A stretch of 64,000 nucleotides of DNA from Bugula neritina. Taxonomy: Eukaryota > Bryozoa > Gymnolaemata > Cheilostomatida > Bugulidae. The notes beneath the pieces were generated by a model. It saw only the letters and a list, made by a program, of their open reading frames with translations. It was not told the DNA's origin and searched no databases. A program made the position numbers and the translations under genes. The stretch spans positions 4,633,251 to 4,697,250 of the forward strand of contig OZ037773.1 in the NCBI GenBank assembly GCA_964035545.1, read 5' to 3'. Every line of letters starts with the position of its first letter. The stretch's first letter is position 1. Positions 51,844-64,000 of the stretch are shown here, piece after piece.

Positions 51844-54800
51844 ATGCCAGCTGTGCCACCTTCACAAAAAACACCATATGTTGAAATCATTGAACAACCA
51901 AGCTCTAAATCAACCAGGTTTGTATAGACATCAAGTTTCTGTGTAATTAGTTGCATCGATAAAGCTTTAGTTTTGAAATTTAAAAATAGTTATTTTTCTA
52001 TAATAATGAATCAGTAACTCACAAGTTGCAGTTAGCCTTGTAATCTAAGAAAGGGCTTACTCTTCGTTGTGGTGCGCACAAGCTCCCCTTCCCACGATTG
52101 AGAATAGTTGCAACTCTTGAGTTGAATCATACAAGTTTTAATTCCAAGTTCATTTCTACTAATTGCTTTGTTGAATTCATTCCATTCTACAGCTAATCAA
52201 GCTGTCCAATTGTACAATTTATTAGAAAAGTGCTTCAACACCCATAAAACATTTAAAACAACATGGTTATAACATTTTTATAGCACCATTGCTAAAGGAA
52301 GTTGTTGTGGATCATTTTTACTCAAATTTCAATGCAGCTATGACAGCCATGTTATTTTGCTAGTAATTGAGATGTTATTAGCTTTGCTGCTATACCCTCT
52401 GTAGCCATGATCATGTGATTCTTCTTTATTTCTTGGCAACTTCGCTTGCTCTACAATTACACAGTTTATCTTTGAGGTTTATGGTACATTTCAGGTTTCG
52501 TTATGAGTGTGAAGGTCGATTTGCCGGCTCCATTCTAGGAAAGACTGCCACCAATGAACAGAAGACTTTCCCAGCAATCAAGGTGGGGTTTTAATACTCA
52601 CTGGTGTTTACAGTTTTTGGAGTTTTGCTGTGTTTTCCAAAGGTGGAAATTCCCAGCATAGCTTCTAACTTGAAAATAACCCTGTTTAATATCTACTTTA
52701 TTGATTGTAACAAAGGTGGGTGTTTCAACTGATGATTATGTACCGTATGTTGTACCATCTAATAATTTTCCAACCACAGACAGAATTGTGTTATTTTATA
52801 CATTGATTAATCATTAATGACAGTTGGCTGTGATGCTAGTTGGGAGAGATTTCAGTGCTGTGGTGCTCTGAGTTGGGAATTTGATATTCCACCTTGTTAT
52901 TCAAATGCTTAGACTGTGATTACATTCTAGCAATACTAACAGTGAGGGTGTCAGAGCAACACTTCAGTAACTTTTTATGTGCTTTTGTGTTGACTCATCG
53001 AAATGATTGCTGATGTAAGCTATTTCTATTATGATAATATCCTAGCAATGAATAGCTGTATTGTTGCGAGCCAACAATCAATAACTAAGTGCCATTGCGC
53101 CATCTCGAATGTATCATGAAAGGAATATGGCTTCGGTGATGCAAATCTACTGCTTGGTTTTCCCACAGCTCGTTTGTACTGAATTTTCCAAACCATAATT
53201 GGAAAGTCCATGTCATGTGAGTTAAACTCCACGTAGAAGAAAGAGGCGATTGGCTGTTGGATTATGTGCTCTGCTTTGATTGGCGCATTTGTCTAATTGC
53301 GCAAGTCATGCTATCGATTACAGATGATAATACTAGGCATAGCCAGTTGGAAAAAACCAGTAAATAGTTGGCAGCGTGCCAATAGATTACACGGAGCACC
53401 GCGCTGTTTCCTTATCATATTGACTACACTAACTACATTAGCCAGTTCACTCCCTTTGAAGCTGACTTGAATGTTGTCAATGAAGCCCAACCTACACATT
53501 GTTATACCTTTTACTCATAAGCAACAGTATTGTGTAGGTGGGGGGGGGGGGCAGTCATAAATGAACTTAAACTGATTTTGAATATACTGCAGGTCCACAA
53601 CCACAATGGTGCATGTGTGGTTGTTGTCTCCCTTGTCACTGCTGATGATGACCCTAAGCCCAAGCCACACCCACACACACTGGTAGGCCCCGAGTGCCGG
53701 CAGGGAGTGTGCACCAAGAAGGTCAAACAGAATCTGGAAAACATACAGTAAGTGTGATGGGGGGGGGGGGGGGGTGGGGGGTTCTTTGGCTCACACTGAT
53801 AGCAATAATGTGTGGTAGATGATGAGGAAGGATAACCTAATTATCTTGAAATGTCAAGGCTAAATAAGCGCTTCAACGTAATTTACTGCTTTAAGGAACT
53901 TTACTGCACTAAGAAACCAGTTGAGTTAATATTTTTTAAAATCATAATGCAATCAATATATATTTCACCATATTGCTATGTGTGTAGGTTTCCTAACCTT
54001 GGAATTCAGTGTAAGAAGAAGGCGGAGCTAAAAGATGCCCTCACTTTACGCCAGCAAATCAGAGTTGATCCTTTCAGAAGTAAGTTTTTGCAGTAGTCTG
54101 TAGGCCTGATCAAGGGTTTGTGGATATAGTTGGACTGAAATAATCAGGTGTCACTAAAATAAAATGTATTATCATGTTAGATAGTGGTTTAGGGCAGCAA
54201 AGGTAGGCTAAAGTTAGAGCTGTGATGTTTAGTATGGAGTATGCAGAGCAGTTTTTTTTTGTCTCCATTACTGTGTGCAGTATAAATGTGTGACTGCAGC
54301 ACAGGTATGTCACTGATATAAAATGAGGTGAATGTGAATTCAACTTTTCACCTATCTTAATCTGTGATGCATGACCAAGCCCATCCCATCCTTGACTCTT
54401 TGGTATTTACATCAGTTAAATGTATAGAAATATGACCCATCACTGCCCAGTATAGTAAATTCAGTTTCATTATGTACTCAATTTACTAGTTGTAAGTATT
54501 ATTGATTCAACAGCTCGGCCAGCTGCATTCATGTGGCTTGGCACTCCTACTGTTAGTAAAACTGGGAAACCCATAATTTCTATCCAATATTATGGCTACT
54601 AATTACTGCAGATTATCTCTGTAGTCAGTTTATCTGCAGGAAGGTATGACTCATCCATCTAAGTATGCTAGTAGGGCCTCATCATGCCAGTTGGCTGGTG
54701 ATTATAGACTTCAATCTTCAGTCTCAATGTGTAAATATAGTCAATAAATGTTTATATTGTCACTGAGGCTATGCTGTTAATTTCTACCTCTGGCTACTAT

Positions 54801-57800
54801 ACTGCTAGTAGCATGTGATCACTCCATTTCCTTTAGGCATTTGTCCAAAATGTCTCACAGATGCCTTCATTTAAAGGTTTTCTTCAATCAATACGATTTC
54901 ACTCAGTTGACATCAAAAATCTGGTTAAACTTTGAGTTGGTCACGACATGTAGGTGGGGAAAGAGTGTAACTTTTAGTAAAATATTGTAGCTGGATTTGA
55001 TCACATGGAAAAACCACAGTTGAACAACATCAACCTTATGATGGTGAAGTTATGTTTCCAAGTCTTTCTACCGGACGAGTCTGGAAAGTACCAGAAGGCC
55101 GTTCCACCAGTCTGCTCTGAACCTATTGTTGATAAAAGTAAGTTCTCTCGGAGTTTCATTTAAGAGCAGTAGTGGAGAAATTGAGATAGCCTAAGTTCTT
55201 TAATTTTCTTAGTGAATTTTGGTTTGGGGCGAGAGTTGAAATTCTTGGAAGAATGTAACTTCTTCGCTACATTTTTAATCTAGAACACAGGCTTTTCTCA
55301 GTTTCCCCATTACTGCACCTACCTCCCCAGTTTCCTGTCACAGCTAAAGTTAAATTAGTTTTCTATTTGCTTGTGGAATTATCATAGGAGTTCATGGCTT
55401 ATTGTTTTGAGCTCAACTTATTAGCTAGTGAAGTAAACAATTATCATGTTATCATATCTGTTTAAGACTATTGCACAGATGGTTAGTGCTGCCTTGGTTG
55501 TTAGTGTATTTGTTGTGGTTGCAGAGAGTGCTGGTGAACTGGCTATTCACAGCTTTCTGCCTGAGACATGCGTTTCTACTGGCAAGGAGGAAATGGTGTT
55601 ACTCACTGGAAAACTTCCTAAAGGTAGGTTATATACGTAAACCTTTATGGTGGGCTCTCTCTCTCTATACCTTGTAGGTAGGCTCTCTATATCCTGTAGG
55701 TGGGCTCTCTCTATATCATGTAGGTGGGCTCTCTCTATACCCTGTAGGTGGGCTCTTTCTATACCCTGTAGGTGGGCTCTCTCTATACCCTGTAGGTGGG
55801 CTCTCTCTATATCCTGTAGGTGGGCTCTTTCTATACCCTGTAGGTGGGCTCTCTCTATATCCTGTAGGTGGGCTCTCTATATCCTGTAGGTGGGTCCTCT
55901 CTATATCTTGTAGGTGGGCTCTCTATACCCTGTAGGTGGGCTCTCTCTATACCCTGTAGGTGGGCTCTTTCTATACCCTATAAGTAGGCTCTTTCTATAC
56001 CCTATAGGTAGGCTCTCTCTATATCCTGTAGGTGGGCTCTCTCTATATCCTGTAGATAGGCTCTCTATATCCTGTAGGCGGGCTCTTTCTATACCCTATA
56101 GGTGGGCTCTCTCTATATCCTGTAGGTGGGCTCTTTCTATACCCTGTAGGTGGGCTCTTTCTATACCCTATAAGTAGGCTCTTTCTATACCCTATAGGTG
56201 GGCTCTCTCTATATCCTGTAGGTGGGCTCTTTCTATACCCTATAAGTAGGCTCTTTCTATACCCTATAGGTAGGCTCTTTCTAAACCTTGAAAGCTTCAA
56301 GAATCGACATTCTATTAAATTTATTAATTATGTTGGAAACCGAAATATTAATCCTCAATCTGCGGTTGATTTCCCTTTCTCTAATGTTTTGTGGTTACCT
56401 TTAGAAACGAGTTTCCATGTTGTTGCTGCTAGGGACTTCCTCCTTTACTGGAGCACATTTTCTGTGAATATCATTGTGAAGTGTACTTTATGCTGACTAA
56501 TAATGATGTCATACTACTGACTAATGATGTCATACTACTGACTAATAATGATGTCATACTACTGACTAATGATGTCATACTACTGACTAATGATGTCATA
56601 CTACTGACTAATGATGTCATACTGCTGACTATTTATGATGTCATACTACTGACTATTTATGATGTCATACTACTGACTAATGATGTCATACTGCTGACTA
56701 TTGATGTCATACTGCTGACTAATCATGTCATACTACTGACTAATGATGTCATATAGCTGACTAATGATGTCATACTGCTGACTAATGGTGTCATACTACT
56801 GACTAATGATGTCATATAGCTGACTAATGATGTCATACTACTGGCTAATGATGTCATACTACTGACTAATGATGTCATACTACTGACTATTTATGATGTC
56901 ATATAGCTGACTATCGGGTATATGCTTGTAGCTGATGAGTTTGAGGTTCGGTTCTATGAAGGACTTCCAGACAAACCGCTCTGGGAAGCATTCGGTTCCT
57001 TCACACAGAAAGACATCCATCAGTCTGTAGCCGTGACACTGAAGATTCCGGAATACACCAGACCCATGAACCGGCACAAGCAACAGGTCATGTTTGAACT
57101 GAGAAAAAGGAATAATCACGAGGAAAAAAGTGCTTCTAGAAAGTTCTTCTACATTTCTCCAGGTACCGCACATTTCTTGGTTTTTGGCGGCTTTTGAGTT
57201 GAGAAACCAAATACTTCTGTCTGAGATGTTGTTATAGTGCAACTTATTTCTCTTGTGTCCAGTTTGCTTTTGCTAGAAATTCGTACCAAAAATAACTAGT
57301 GTCTTTTCGCACCAATTTTCATTGATTGTTCTCTGTTACGGAAGATACTAAATTACTTCTCATATTAGCAGTTGATTAAATGTTTAGAATTATTCAACTA
57401 TGATTCATCGTTTTATTAGGTAGGCTTTTGGAGTTAGACTTGTGATGGCTGGCTAAGTTTATTCTGCCAATTCAATCAATGTCTCATTTTGATTAATTTT
57501 AAAAGCAAATTCTTCAGCTTAATTAATTTGCTTCCTGTAGAGAGCAAAAGCAAATACAGCAGACCCAATAAGCGTGAGAATGACGATCAGATGTACGGAC
57601 AAGACAAACGGTTTAAATCTGAAATGGGTAATAAATCTTATTTTCTACACAAATGAATTACTGCTAGTTAGATATGATTCTAAATTATTTTTAAACACAA
57701 CTGTCAACCTTAGAGTTGTTTTCTCGTGTTTGCAGGTCACGGAAATGGTGCAGGAGTGGATGACTCCCACACACCGGCCGTGCTGGATCACATTAGTATA

Positions 57801-59813
57801 GACACCAATAGCTCTGTGGGGTCTGCTTTCGGCAGCAACAGCTACCGCCAAGTGAGTCTAGACTCCGCATCCAGTCTTGTTGATACTTTGATTGGAAATT
57901 ATGTTCTAAAACATGCCAGCTGTTTTTCAACTATTTATTTTTTAAAAATAGAAAACGTTTCACATTGTTGGTGAATTTATACATTGTGTTTGAAAGCTGC
58001 AAGAAAAGTTTGAAAGTATAGTTTAGCTGTTTTAAACATTTGATGAGTGTAAGTCAGATAATAGGCAAGTTTAGGTCCTAAACATATAAAGAGATATGAG
58101 CATGTATTGTTCTGAGAGCGAGCTAATGATACCTTCCTCTTTCTAGGACATGTACAATCCACAGCAGCAGCAGATGTCTCAGCAGCAGATGTCCCAGCAG
58201 CAGGCTCCCATGTACCAGTCGTTTCAGCAGCCGTATCAGCCACAGTTACAGTCGACTCCTCAGTACCACCAGCAACATGTGCAGCACCAACAGGGTGCTC
58301 AGAGACACCCTAACTCCATGCCACCTCAGATGTCTTTCCAGACTATGCGGGATGGTAAGCTGTGCTTCTTAAAGCTTTGTTTGGGTGTATCTTCTCCACC
58401 CTTTATGCCAGCTGATTTCAATTACTGTTTTTAAGGCTTTTTCTTCTCCATCATCTACATATATGCTGATAGCTCTTTTAGATTTTAACCAAGTGAGGAA
58501 TTTTAAAACTCGATAAGTTTTTTCTTTAGGTCAGAGCAAATAGTTTAAATTTTGTATCAGTGGTCAACCAATTGAGTTGAAGTATTTCTCCCGGAACATT
58601 CCAGTAGAGTTATGTAGACTCTTGTCTTATAATAGTAAGCCGAGTAAAATTATGGTGAAAGTTGTAGGACGTGCCGTGTAAACTAGTTATTTTTCTACGT
58701 GATGTGTTACTTGAATCGGGTGCACTGTTTTAGGGAAAGGACAGGAAGTATTAAAGATGAATGTCGCGGACTGGAACATCACGAAAAATGATGAGACAGG
58801 ACAAGTTTTCATGACGCCAGGAGTGTCCAATTACAGTGGCTTACTCAAGGTAATACATTACTTCACCAGTGTTACATCTTATGTGAAGGGAAACATTTGT
58901 GAAACTATATTCTTATTGTCTTTCCACTAAAGCCTTTTCGGCTAGTGCTTTGCGGCACATGTAAGATGGAGAGCTCATTTGACGGCGATTGTATTTAAAG
59001 ACATTGTATTGTAGGTTTTATAGTGTTGTGTTCTTTAAAAACCATTTTTCTCTGAGATTTTGTTCTAAATTTTTATAGAGGAGACAAATCTGTAGTTTTT
59101 CACAAAGTTTCTATTTCACCTCATGCTAGATTCTTTAGATCCTAATATTGTGCCTCTCAGTTTGAAGGAAACATCTTTGCAAAATTAGTAAATCCAGAAT
59201 ACTTTGAAATTATTTCTGTATTTTATTTAACACATTGCTCTAAGTATAGTTTTTCTCGTATCAGGAAGATGAAACTAATTCTTTTAAAAGTTTGTTTTTT
59301 ACTCCTATTGTTTATCTATTTTTTTAGCCAATTGAATTGGTTGAGGACGCATTTATCGGACATGAGATGACTATAGATGAGATTTTACAAGCTGCCAAGA
59401 ATAACCCTAATTCTGAGATTTATGTCCCGTCTAATCTAAGTGAACATATCAATACTCTCTTTAACAATGTGAGTAGTCGTTTATACTAACTGCTACTACT
59501 ACTAATAATAATAACTGCTGCTGCTACTACTACTGCTACTTCTACTACTACTACTACTACCACCACTACTACTACCACCACTACCACCACCGCCACTACC
59601 ACCACCACCACTACCACTACTACCAAAGCCACCACTTCTAGTTTGGCAGTGCTCATTTTAGACATCAAGTAGCATTTTCTCCAAATCACTGCACCTTACT
59701 GATTCTTTGATGTTGAATTGGCGCAGGTTTTGGAAGGTGAGCCAATGCAGCCAGGTGTAGACGGTGGAGAGATGCAGGTTAGCAGCAGTATAAACAGTTC
59801 ACAGGCTGGCTGA
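51844..59813 (+). CDS. REL: Rel/Dorsal (NF-kB class II) transcription factor
   Basis: Thirteen coding exons: 51844-51917, 52495-52582, 53593-53747, 53988-54079, 54991-55137, 55525-55623, 56932-57162, 57541-57627, 57736-57851, 58147-58354, 58734-58849, 59328-59468, 59727-59813; phases agree, 546 residues. The Rel homology DNA-binding part starts [28 protein letters not shown] (recognition loop), [43 protein letters not shown]. The dimerisation part is [42 protein letters not shown], to FFYISP. A basic stretch RPNKRE...DKRFK follows and may be the nuclear signal. The C-terminus is Gln-rich ([15 protein letters not shown]) and acidic, a likely activation region. No ankyrin repeats, hence Dorsal/RelA/c-Rel class. 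AATAAA at 60366-60371. It would act downstream of Toll and immune signalling. Confidence 0.93.
53540..53551. repeat. G12 run upstream of Rel exon 3
   Basis: Twelve G in a row 41 bp before the exon 3 acceptor; see the matching run after the exon. Confidence 0.95.
53759..53781. repeat. G16-T-G6 run just after Rel exon 3
   Basis: Sixteen G, one T and six G start 12 bp after the donor gtaagt of exon 3. Confidence 0.95.
55640..56285 (+). repeat. 24-bp minisatellite in Rel intron 6
   Basis: About 26 units of GGTGGGCTCTCTCTATATCC-TGTA with CTCTTT and CCCTATAAG variants, beginning about 20 bp after the exon 6 donor. Long open frames over it on both strands are shadows. Confidence 0.95.
56485..56920 (+). 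repeat. About 21-bp minisatellite in Rel intron 6
   Basis: About 21 units of ACTGACTAATGATGTCATAC with ATAGC and TATTTATG variants, ending about 10 bp before the exon 7 acceptor. The repeated DVILLTN frame is a shadow. Confidence 0.95.
59486..59640 (+). repeat. (CTA/CTG/CCA)n trinucleotide repeat in Rel intron 12
   Basis: Starts 17 bp after the exon 12 donor: TACTAC, GCTGCT and ACCACC blocks for about 150 bp. The poly-Val minus frame is a shadow. Confidence 0.95.
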
Positions 59814-61285
59814 TTCTTGAGAAACATTGACTGTGATGTTCCAACTCAAAGATGTACATAGCTTACAAATGTAACTTTGATATTATAGTCACATTTTTCA
59901 CATATTAAGTGATGATGTTGTGTCAGAGTTGAAAGGGTTTACAGTGCGTCATATACAAACTCCTGATTTCGCACATATATATGGTTTATTGTGGGAAATT
60001 TCTTTTGTTTTGTGCAATTATACCACTCTTACTCTTCAATATTTTGTATTCAATTATAGCCATTTCTTTTTATATAATACCATCTTCTGTTGGGAAAGAC
60101 AACTATATTTATTGAAGGCTACAGTACTGCACATGAAGTTTTATTCATATAATACAATTTTACTACCCGAAAGCTTTATTTTAAATCATATTTTCAGTCC
60201 ATGCCATTATTTCTGCACATTAATAATGTGGCTGTTACTCTTCATTTGCTTTTTTTCAGTTGCATTCATATGGTGATTGAATTTTTTTTCTGTATATTTA
60301 AACACGCTTTGTGTTGTTTAATTGTCGCTTCACTATTGTAGATCTGTGCCTAATGAAGCATATACAATAAAATAAAAACATAGCCCTACCAGTGTTTTGG
60401 TTGCAGAGCAGTTTCACTGACTACACTTCGATTATATTACTTATGTTTTTGCTTTTCGTAACAAGTGCCAGTTGTGGAAAAATGTGCACATGGTACACTG
60501 CTAATTTGAATATGGTAGAACTATTTCTTACAGCTAGTAAAATTGTAACAACTTCATTCATGACAACGTGCCAAAAGGTCCTGTAGTAGGAGATAAGAAT
60601 TATGTAGATGTTTCTTTTACTGAATCATAATGATTTTCAATAGACATGCTTGATTTACAGCTTCACAAATCTAAGCACTCGGAAATCAATCATTAAACAA
60701 TGCTATTAGTTTGAATTAATAATTTACAACTGCTTGAAGTTGAACTACAACTTCCCAGAGGTAACTTAAAACAGTGAAATTACAACACTATGTGTTATGT
60801 AAATGCAATATCTGGTTGAGCTAGCCTCATAACTTTTACTACAGCTTAGAACTACTTTATTGGCTAAAAAAATATTAGACTTTGTTGTAAAAACAGTGCT
60901 CTCTCCATATCTCACTAAACTGCAGTCCCGAAACCTCAATTCATGACAGCAGAATACCATATCCAACTCGGGAAGGTGTTCAAGTTGGCCATTTCGGCCC
61001 TATACACACATACATAAGCTACACAGCATGGAGGGGTCCAATCCCATCTCATGACCTGGAACTGAGAGATATGTAGGAAGCACTGCATATGTTTCCTACT
61101 GATTAGCATCACACTCAATGCAGTAAAGTATAAAATAGTATTTATTCAAAAATAGTACAATATAACTACTAAAGCTAAAATGACAGTTCTATAGAGAAGG
61201 CAACTCTGACCATGATTGCAAAACAATGTTATATATGTATTGCACGCAAATAAATTATAGTTTGTGAGCATTCAACTTGAAAAGA
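59814..61285. other. Convergent 3' region of Rel and BABAM2
   Basis: Rel 3' UTR to about 60,390. BABAM2 minus-strand AATAAA at 61,141-61,146. Frames at 59,920 and 60,392 are hydrophobic by AT bias and lack support. Confidence 0.55.
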
Positions 61286-63643
61286 CTACAACTTATTGTA
61301 GCCTTCTGACGATTCGGATGATTTATCAGCATACTTTAACCCTGTACCCTCTAACACGGATATTTTCTGAAAGTTAGGAACGACTTCAGCTACAAACGAC
61401 CTAAAAGTAAAAAAAGGCATTTTCAAGAAATAGCCACTTCCTTTAACAAGAAAAAATAACGACTTTGTACCAAACATTCACAAATAAAATAAATAAGATT
61501 GTTCTACATACAAAGATTGCCAATCAGCATTTGTAATAATTAAACATTTAAAACAGCTAAATTTACTTCAAGTGACTCACTTGTCAATAGCTTTGGCTAT
61601 TCAACAAAATTACATGACTAAAAAGTTAAAACCTTCTTAACTTTAACCTTTAAAGTCATTTTAGAATATTTTCTAAACCTGATTTATTCTAAAGCAAAAA
61701 ATAAAAATTTAGCAGATAACAGAGCTGGAAAAGCCCTCATTTGATTTATAAACTAAACCAACATTAAATACATGAAAAGAGAAAACTGGAAATTTTACAG
61801 TTTTAATGTTTGCCAGTTACTGAACTGTTTTTACATTGGGACACGTGAAACAGTAAACAGTGTTACTTACTGTAGCCTCTTTATCATCTCCTGAGGCAAC
61901 CATCTGGGTGACCAGGGATACGACCTCGTGCTTTTACTAAACGGCTTTTCAGAGGCATCTGTGTGATAGACTGAGCGGAAAGTCAACTTTGGTTGCTTCT
62001 CAGGAAAATATACCGGCATGTTGACTACAAATCAACAACGTGTGTTAAGAGTTGTTATCTCATGGTTTGTCCAACAATAAACTTGGAAAATGATTACCCA
62101 TGATAGAACTCAACCCGTTTACGCATATTCCCAGTGTCATACAATTCCTGGTCATAAACAAGTTCAACTATAATGAATTTGAGCTCTACAGCAATAAATA
62201 GGTTGAAAATTTTATTTTAATTTTAATTTAAATTTGGAAATTAAAATTTAATTCTAATTTCAAAATTGTGACAAAAAGTAGTAAACTATCATACGTACAC
62301 TTTTAAATGAATAGAAAAATGGTTTTAGTGAGAATCTCAAACAAGGTGAGATAATAGAATAAACACCTTGAAGAATGAAGTGGAAATCGAGGAAGTTGAT
62401 GAGAGCAGTGGCTGTTTGATACTCCACTACGTCTGCTTCTATCACACCTCTATAGCAACAGAGTAACATAGCAACAGAGTAACATAGCAACAGAGTAACA
62501 TAGCAACAGAGTAATATAGCAACACAGTAACATAGCAACACAGTAACATAGCAACACAGTAACATAGCAACATAGTAACATAACAAAATAGTAACAAAAA
62601 CATAGTAAAGTAACAAAATAGTAATATAGCAACATATAATAAGTCCATTGTTAGTAGATAGCTTAATGGAATACACATATTTAAAGTATAGAGCTCAATT
62701 TTGGACTGTTATTCAAATTTTGACAGTTTTCTTTCCAGAAAAAAGAGGAAAATAAATTAGGAACTTATAACATAACGCACAGTTATTTAATTGCAAGCCT
62801 CTCACATATGCAATATCGTACATGATTTAGATTTTAGGGTTTACCTTTGAAAACACTAATTTATCAAAATTCATCAAGCTAGATGATAAAATGTAATCAA
62901 AATATCTAACTGATTAGTAAAAATATGAGGATAAATATATTTTTTAAATACCCGGAGAAGCCAGCCAGGAAAGCCTCAATGTATGCTTTTCTCTTGCTCA
63001 GCCCCGAGTCAAGGGCCTCTATCTTCTGGTCTAAGAATTCTTTCAGCTCTGTTATATACTGAGGTATGTTAGTAGAGTGGAGAGCGGGGAATTGTAACCC
63101 ATTCCCAAATGCCCTGCAGCACGTGGCAATAATAATGTAATTAAATGACACAATACTATACTTAAACAATATGCCTAAACAATATATCTAAACGATAAAC
63201 TATATAACATATATAGACAATATATCTAAGCAAAATATCTAGACAATATATCTAAGCAATATAAATATATATATATAAACAACAAATCTAAATAATATGT
63301 TTAAGTAAAGTGTCTAAACAACTTATATAAACAATATATATATAAACAATATATGAAAATATTTTTAAGAAACTAGAAAAAAAATTTGTTCCAATTTTTA
63401 GACTAACAAGTGAAGTTGAAGAAGAATTTCGATTGATAAAACATCAGAAACACTACAAATCGTCTATCAATCTGTAACTACATATAAGCTATATAATTTA
63501 CTGGTTTTCTGCGGAAGAGACTGATAAAAGACTACATACTTGTTGAGCCTGGGGCTCACACACACCCCATCTACTGGTTTGCTGGCAATGTCAGGTGAGT
63601 TGAATTCTAACTTCAAGATAACTAAGTCTTCACCTTTGAGGCC
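61286..63643 (-). CDS. BABAM2: BRISC and BRCA1-A complex member 2 (BRE), C-terminal part
   Basis: Five minus-strand exons lie in the window: 63540-63643, 62952-63113, 62367-62449, 61871-62024, 61286-61400, in phase, giving the last 205 residues of a protein usually near 380; the 5' exons are beyond 64,000. Recognition: VCVSPRLNKAFGNGLQFPAL, LSKRKAYIEAFLAGFSGGVI, and the conserved VNMPVYFPEKQPKLTFRSVY then YPWSPRWLPQEM and EVVPNFQ, the UEV-like C-terminal domain of BRE. The protein is a scaffold of the K63-specific deubiquitinase complexes BRISC (cytoplasm) and BRCA1-A (DNA damage). The C-terminal tail after VPNFQKIS is Ser/Glu-rich and longer than I expect. Intron 62,450-62,951 starts with a minisatellite. 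Confidence 0.85.
62450..62640 (-). repeat. 16-bp minisatellite at a BABAM2 splice acceptor
   Basis: About 12 units of CATAGCAACAGAGTAA (plus strand) with CACAG and TATAG variants, touching the exon 62367-62449 acceptor. Hydrophobic Leu/Cys/Tyr frames over it are shadows. Confidence 0.95.
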
Positions 63644-64000
63644 CTGTAAGGATTCAACATTCACTAGTGTAGTTTATAGCTAAAAACAGCTTCAACTATT
63701 TGGTACAAAACCGTTGAAATATACCTTGAATTTTTATAGCAAACAACCCTATAACTAATTGAAAAATACAGAAAATAGTTCAACAATATACATTTAAGGT
63801 GACGTATTCATACGGCACACTGCGTCAAAACTTTAAATCATTGTAAACTTCTTAGTTGATGATCGTTTCAGTTCTTACCCTTGTGCCGGCCTATATTTAA
63901 TATATATTGACTTTATCACTATGGCTTATAAATTATTGACTATACATACTTAGTTAATCACACTTACACATCGCTAACTGTATAGTCAGTTCACTGTCAC
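63644..64000. other. BABAM2 intron, no exon seen
   Basis: AT-rich; continues out of the window. Confidence 0.5.

Noticed and set aside
54841-54890. AG after a pyrimidine run as Rel exon 5 acceptor
   Set aside because: In phase it reaches TAA within 15 codons; the acceptor before 54991 keeps the Rel domain in frame.
55640-56920. CRISPR-like regular repeats
   Set aside because: Units are contiguous with no unique spacers, in an animal gene intron: minisatellites.
60392-60586. 64-residue plus frame with a leader-like stretch
   Set aside because: Lies past the Rel polyA signal, has no match to the 52-nt signal exon and no following domain.

Overview
The window is nuclear DNA of an AT-rich invertebrate animal. 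Genes have GT/AG introns, long TA and CA microsatellites, tRNA-derived SINEs, a Penelope-like retroelement and a large DNA transposon. The gene set (Rel/NF-kB, BABAM2, NUDT14, CYP2-clan P450, F-type lectin, many small secreted cationic peptides) fits a spiralian or other marine invertebrate. The species cannot be fixed from the sequence alone.

Region 1 (1-33,100) is an accessory block dominated by one family of tiny secreted peptides. Nearly every member has the same plan: a non-coding first exon behind a TATA box where visible, a 52-nt signal-peptide exon (17 codons plus one base, phase-1 intron), and one exon for the mature peptide. The signal exon is conserved but the mature exons are very different. 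They encode an F-lectin half domain (cut by the window start), an 18-residue two-cysteine basic peptide (2,528-2,928, -), Gly/Tyr/Lys/Arg peptides in two protein-identical inverted copies (5,573-5,830, -; 10,506-10,738, +), two six-cysteine defensin-like peptides (12,331-13,496, -; 17,160-18,082, -), and a His-Gly-repeat peptide (32,600-32,963, +). A relic lies at 4,298-4,723. A broken His-Gly copy at 28,511-29,090 has had its 3' UTR pushed 7.4 kb away by nested transposons. This looks like an innate-immunity or mucus peptide cluster made by inverted duplication and mature-exon replacement.

Region 2 (21,141-28,535) is the nested mobile DNA. An outer GATCGATC-rich foldback element carries a 6.6-kb Academ-like transposon with TIRs of about 650 bp, an ATA target duplication, and a three-exon gene for a protein of about 1,511 residues ending in an XPG/FEN-like nuclease and a CXC cysteine cluster. 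Region 3 (29,386-30,790) is an inverted, broken Penelope-like element.

Region 4 (34,775-64,000) is ordinary host gene space: a complete 490-aa cytochrome P450 (-), an intronless rhodopsin-type GPCR (+), a 406-aa RhoGAP-domain protein (-), a 247-aa NUDT14 homologue with an added C-terminal membrane segment (-), a 546-aa Rel/Dorsal transcription factor (+, 13 coding exons), and the 3' part of BABAM2/BRE (-, runs off the window). The Rel gene introns hold two large minisatellites and G-runs that bracket one exon. All exon models come from reading splice sites, phase and protein similarity by eye; no alignment was run.
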